Source: DASTWM01 sp035765855 (GTDB lineage: Bacteria; Chloroflexota; Chloroflexia; Chloroflexales; Roseiflexaceae). From it: DNA of 9,292 bases. Below are positions 8,373 to 9,292 of the stretch, piece by piece. The stretch spans positions 1 through 9,292 of the forward strand of contig DASTWM010000527.1 of assembly GCA_035765855.1 (NCBI GenBank), read 5' to 3'. A model generated the notes under the pieces. The model saw only the letters and a program-made list of their open reading frames with translations, made no database searches and was not told the DNA's origin. Numbering within the stretch: position 1 is the first letter of the stretch; every line of letters begins with the position of its first letter. Position numbers and translations under genes: made by a program.

Positions 8373-8425
8373 CCGGGTGCTGAGGAATTGCGTCAGGTTT
8401 CCGGTCGTCGCATGTCAGCACCGGG
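8373..8425 (-). promoter_or_regulatory. Stem-loop in the rel mRNA leader
   Basis: GGTGCTGA (8376-8383) is perfectly complementary to TCAGCACC (8415-8422). Two more pairs follow a single G-G mismatch outward, to 8373 and 8425. The loop is 31 bases. With transcription starting near 8435, this hairpin would occupy the first half of an approximately 85-base rel leader, without covering the ribosome-binding site at 8356-8360. A role in mRNA stability or rel control is possible but unproven. Confidence 0.4.
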
Positions 8426-8441
8426 AGGTTTAGTAAACGTT

Positions 8442-8471
8442 AGGATAGCACGCCCGGAGGCGATCTGTCAA
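8442..8471 (-). promoter_or_regulatory. rel promoter
   Basis: On the minus strand the -35 is TTGACA (8466-8471), the spacer is 18 bases and the -10 is TATCCT (8442-8447), preceded by a TGC extension. The predicted start is near 8435. The -35 lies 2 bp from the -35 of the opposite promoter. Confidence 0.65.
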
Positions 8472-8473
8472 GG

Positions 8474-8502
8474 TTGACGAAATAGAACATATGTGCTATA
8501 CT
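8474..8502 (+). promoter_or_regulatory. Divergent promoter of the right-edge gene
   Basis: TTGACG (8474-8479), a 17-base spacer and TATACT (8497-8502), with TGC directly before the -10, form a near-consensus sigma-70-type promoter. The -10 lies in a perfect 13-bp palindrome (GCTATA-C-TATAGC, 8495-8507). The predicted start near 8509 gives a leader of about 160 bases before the start codon at 8672. Confidence 0.7.
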
Positions 8503-8612
8503 ATAGCTCTTCAAGCGTGCATAACAACAACTTTTGTGTTTCATTTGCTACTGATTTGTACCATGTCCAGCAGGCGCGCCGGGCTACAGGCACGCTACAA
8601 TAGGCTTGCGTC

Positions 8613-8646
8613 ATGACTAATGGCATTCGCTGTGTGCATTAATCAT
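8613..8646 (+). other. Hairpin upstream of the right-edge gene
   Basis: ATGACTAATG (8613-8622) is complementary to CATTAATCAT (8637-8646) at nine of ten positions, with a 14-base loop. It ends 25 bases before the start codon of a gene that lacks a visible ribosome-binding site. It is AU-rich and therefore only moderately stable. Confidence 0.35.
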
Positions 8647-8671
8647 CCGTCACATATCATTTCTAACCAAC

Positions 8672-9292
8672 ATGTGGTTTCCTTCTGATCGCTCGAATGC
8701 CAATACCTTCAAGCTTGTGCCAGTCATGGTTGTGCTGTGCGGCCTGGTGTTCTGGCTGTTCGGGCGGCCTGCCCCGGTGCAATGGTCCAACTGGCCGGGC
8801 GCGCCGCCAGCGCAGCAACAGCAGGCTGAGTCAATCGTTGGCGCGGCCAGGCCCGTTGCGACCGTGGTGGCAAGCAGCGTGCCATTAGCGCAGTACCATG
8901 CGGCGAGCACCCGACAGGACGCTGCAACTGATGGCAGCGTGCGCTTTTTTCGCCGCAGTGTGGCGGGCGGCACGCTCGATTATTTCCTGGTGCAGCTTGC
9001 CGATCATGTGCATGTCGAGGTGCTGAACGCCGACGGCGCGATGCCCGGCAGCGATGCGTCCGGCGATACCGTGTGGACCGACGGCAAACAGCATGGGGCG
9101 ACAGTTGAAGCGATGGCCCGCGCCCCGTACGCCGCGCGCGACGGTATGGACCTGCTCGGCGCGATGGCATTTGGCTTCCATGGCGCGCGCACCTCGGACG
9201 AAGGTACGGTCGTGATCAATGGCGCAATCCAGCGCGTGAATCCATGGCGGGCGGCGCTGTGCCTGACCAAAGATGGCGCGGCGAAGATCGGC
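8672..9292 (+). CDS. Membrane-anchored/exported protein, possible phosphodiester glycosidase (NAGPA-like), 3' truncated
   Basis: An open frame of 207 codons runs uninterrupted to the right edge, so the C-terminus is missing. The ATG at 8672 is the first after an in-frame TAA at 8618-8620. No Shine-Dalgarno precedes it, but a well-placed promoter (8474-8502) does. Residues 15-31 (LVPVMVVLCGLVFWLFG) form a signal anchor or membrane segment. A Pro/Gln/Ala linker (about 33-52) follows, then a predicted extracytoplasmic domain. The run of HVEVLNADGAMPGSD, ATVEAMARAP, AMAFGFHG, EGTVVINGAIQRVNPWRAAL and LTKDG resembles the phosphodiester glycosidase (NAGPA/DUF2233) pattern of '...aiNGgFF...G.vi.nG......aL.i.kdG'. 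That family cleaves sugar-phosphate diesters and occurs near exopolysaccharide genes. The assignment is tentative; the coding status is much firmer. It is divergent from rel and probably shares its control region. Confidence 0.75.
   Translation, partial: MWFPSDRSNANTFKLVPVMVVLCGLVFWLFGRPAPVQWSNWPGAPPAQQQQAESIVGAARPVATVVASSVPLAQYHAASTRQDAATDGSVRFFRRSVAGGTLDYFLVQLADHVHVEVLNADGAMPGSDASGDTVWTDGKQHGATVEAMARAPYAARDGMDLLGAMAFGFHGARTSDEGTVVINGAIQRVNPWRAALCLTKDGAAKIG

Larger units (their letters stand above)
8351..8671. other. 321-base divergent intergenic region between rel and the right-edge gene
   Basis: From left to right this region holds the rel leader with its ribosome-binding site (AGGAA, 8356-8360) and a stem-loop (8373-8425), the minus-strand rel promoter (8442-8471), the plus-strand promoter (8474-8502), and a plus-strand leader of about 160 bases with a hairpin at 8613-8646. 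No gene of convincing size is seen inside it. Two tiny plus-strand frames (8563-8616, 17 residues; 8613-8642, 9 residues) lack ribosome-binding sites. Confidence 0.7.

Overview
The window is GC-rich bacterial chromosomal DNA with ordinary housekeeping and transport genes and no sign of phage, transposase, CRISPR or RNA genes. A Chloroflexota (green non-sulfur lineage) host is the best guess. It rests mainly on the secreted protein at 3235-4725, whose 'FPET...FGYP...FERxRFExHP...LLGRLG' modules I associate with that phylum, and on the short 9-nt-periodic intergenic repeats. The phylum is inference, not shown by a marker gene.

Layout from left to right. (1) 1-729, plus strand: the C-terminal catalytic half of a two-domain signal peptide peptidase SppA, cut by the window edge. 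It converges with (2) a minus-strand group transcribed PadR-family regulator (3099-2551), then molybdate-binding lipoprotein ModA (2479-1676), then permease ModB (1622-786). The ATPase ModC is absent. (3) 3235-4725, minus: an exported protein built from two duplicated domain types, followed by two hairpins. (4) 4929-5897, minus: a cytoplasmic AXE1-family acetyl esterase/deacetylase with a textbook intrinsic terminator. (5) 6059-8350, minus: a full-length bifunctional Rel (p)ppGpp synthetase/hydrolase. (6) 8672-9292, plus, running off the right edge: a membrane-anchored or exported protein tentatively placed in the phosphodiester glycosidase (NAGPA-like) family.

Regulatory structure is readable in several places. 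Rel and the right-edge gene are driven by divergent promoters whose -35 boxes lie 2 bp apart (8466-8471 and 8474-8479). The padR promoter (TTGACA/CATAAT) has a dyad at its expected start site. Several promoters share a TATACT-like -10, two of them with a TGC extension. A 9-nt-periodic CACAGAG repeat occurs after modB and again, as an inverted pair, in the leader of the esterase gene.

I do not see a new defence or biosynthetic system. The most interesting items are the divergent rel promoter pair, the four-module secreted protein, the PadR-modAB arrangement without modC, and the dispersed intergenic repeats.
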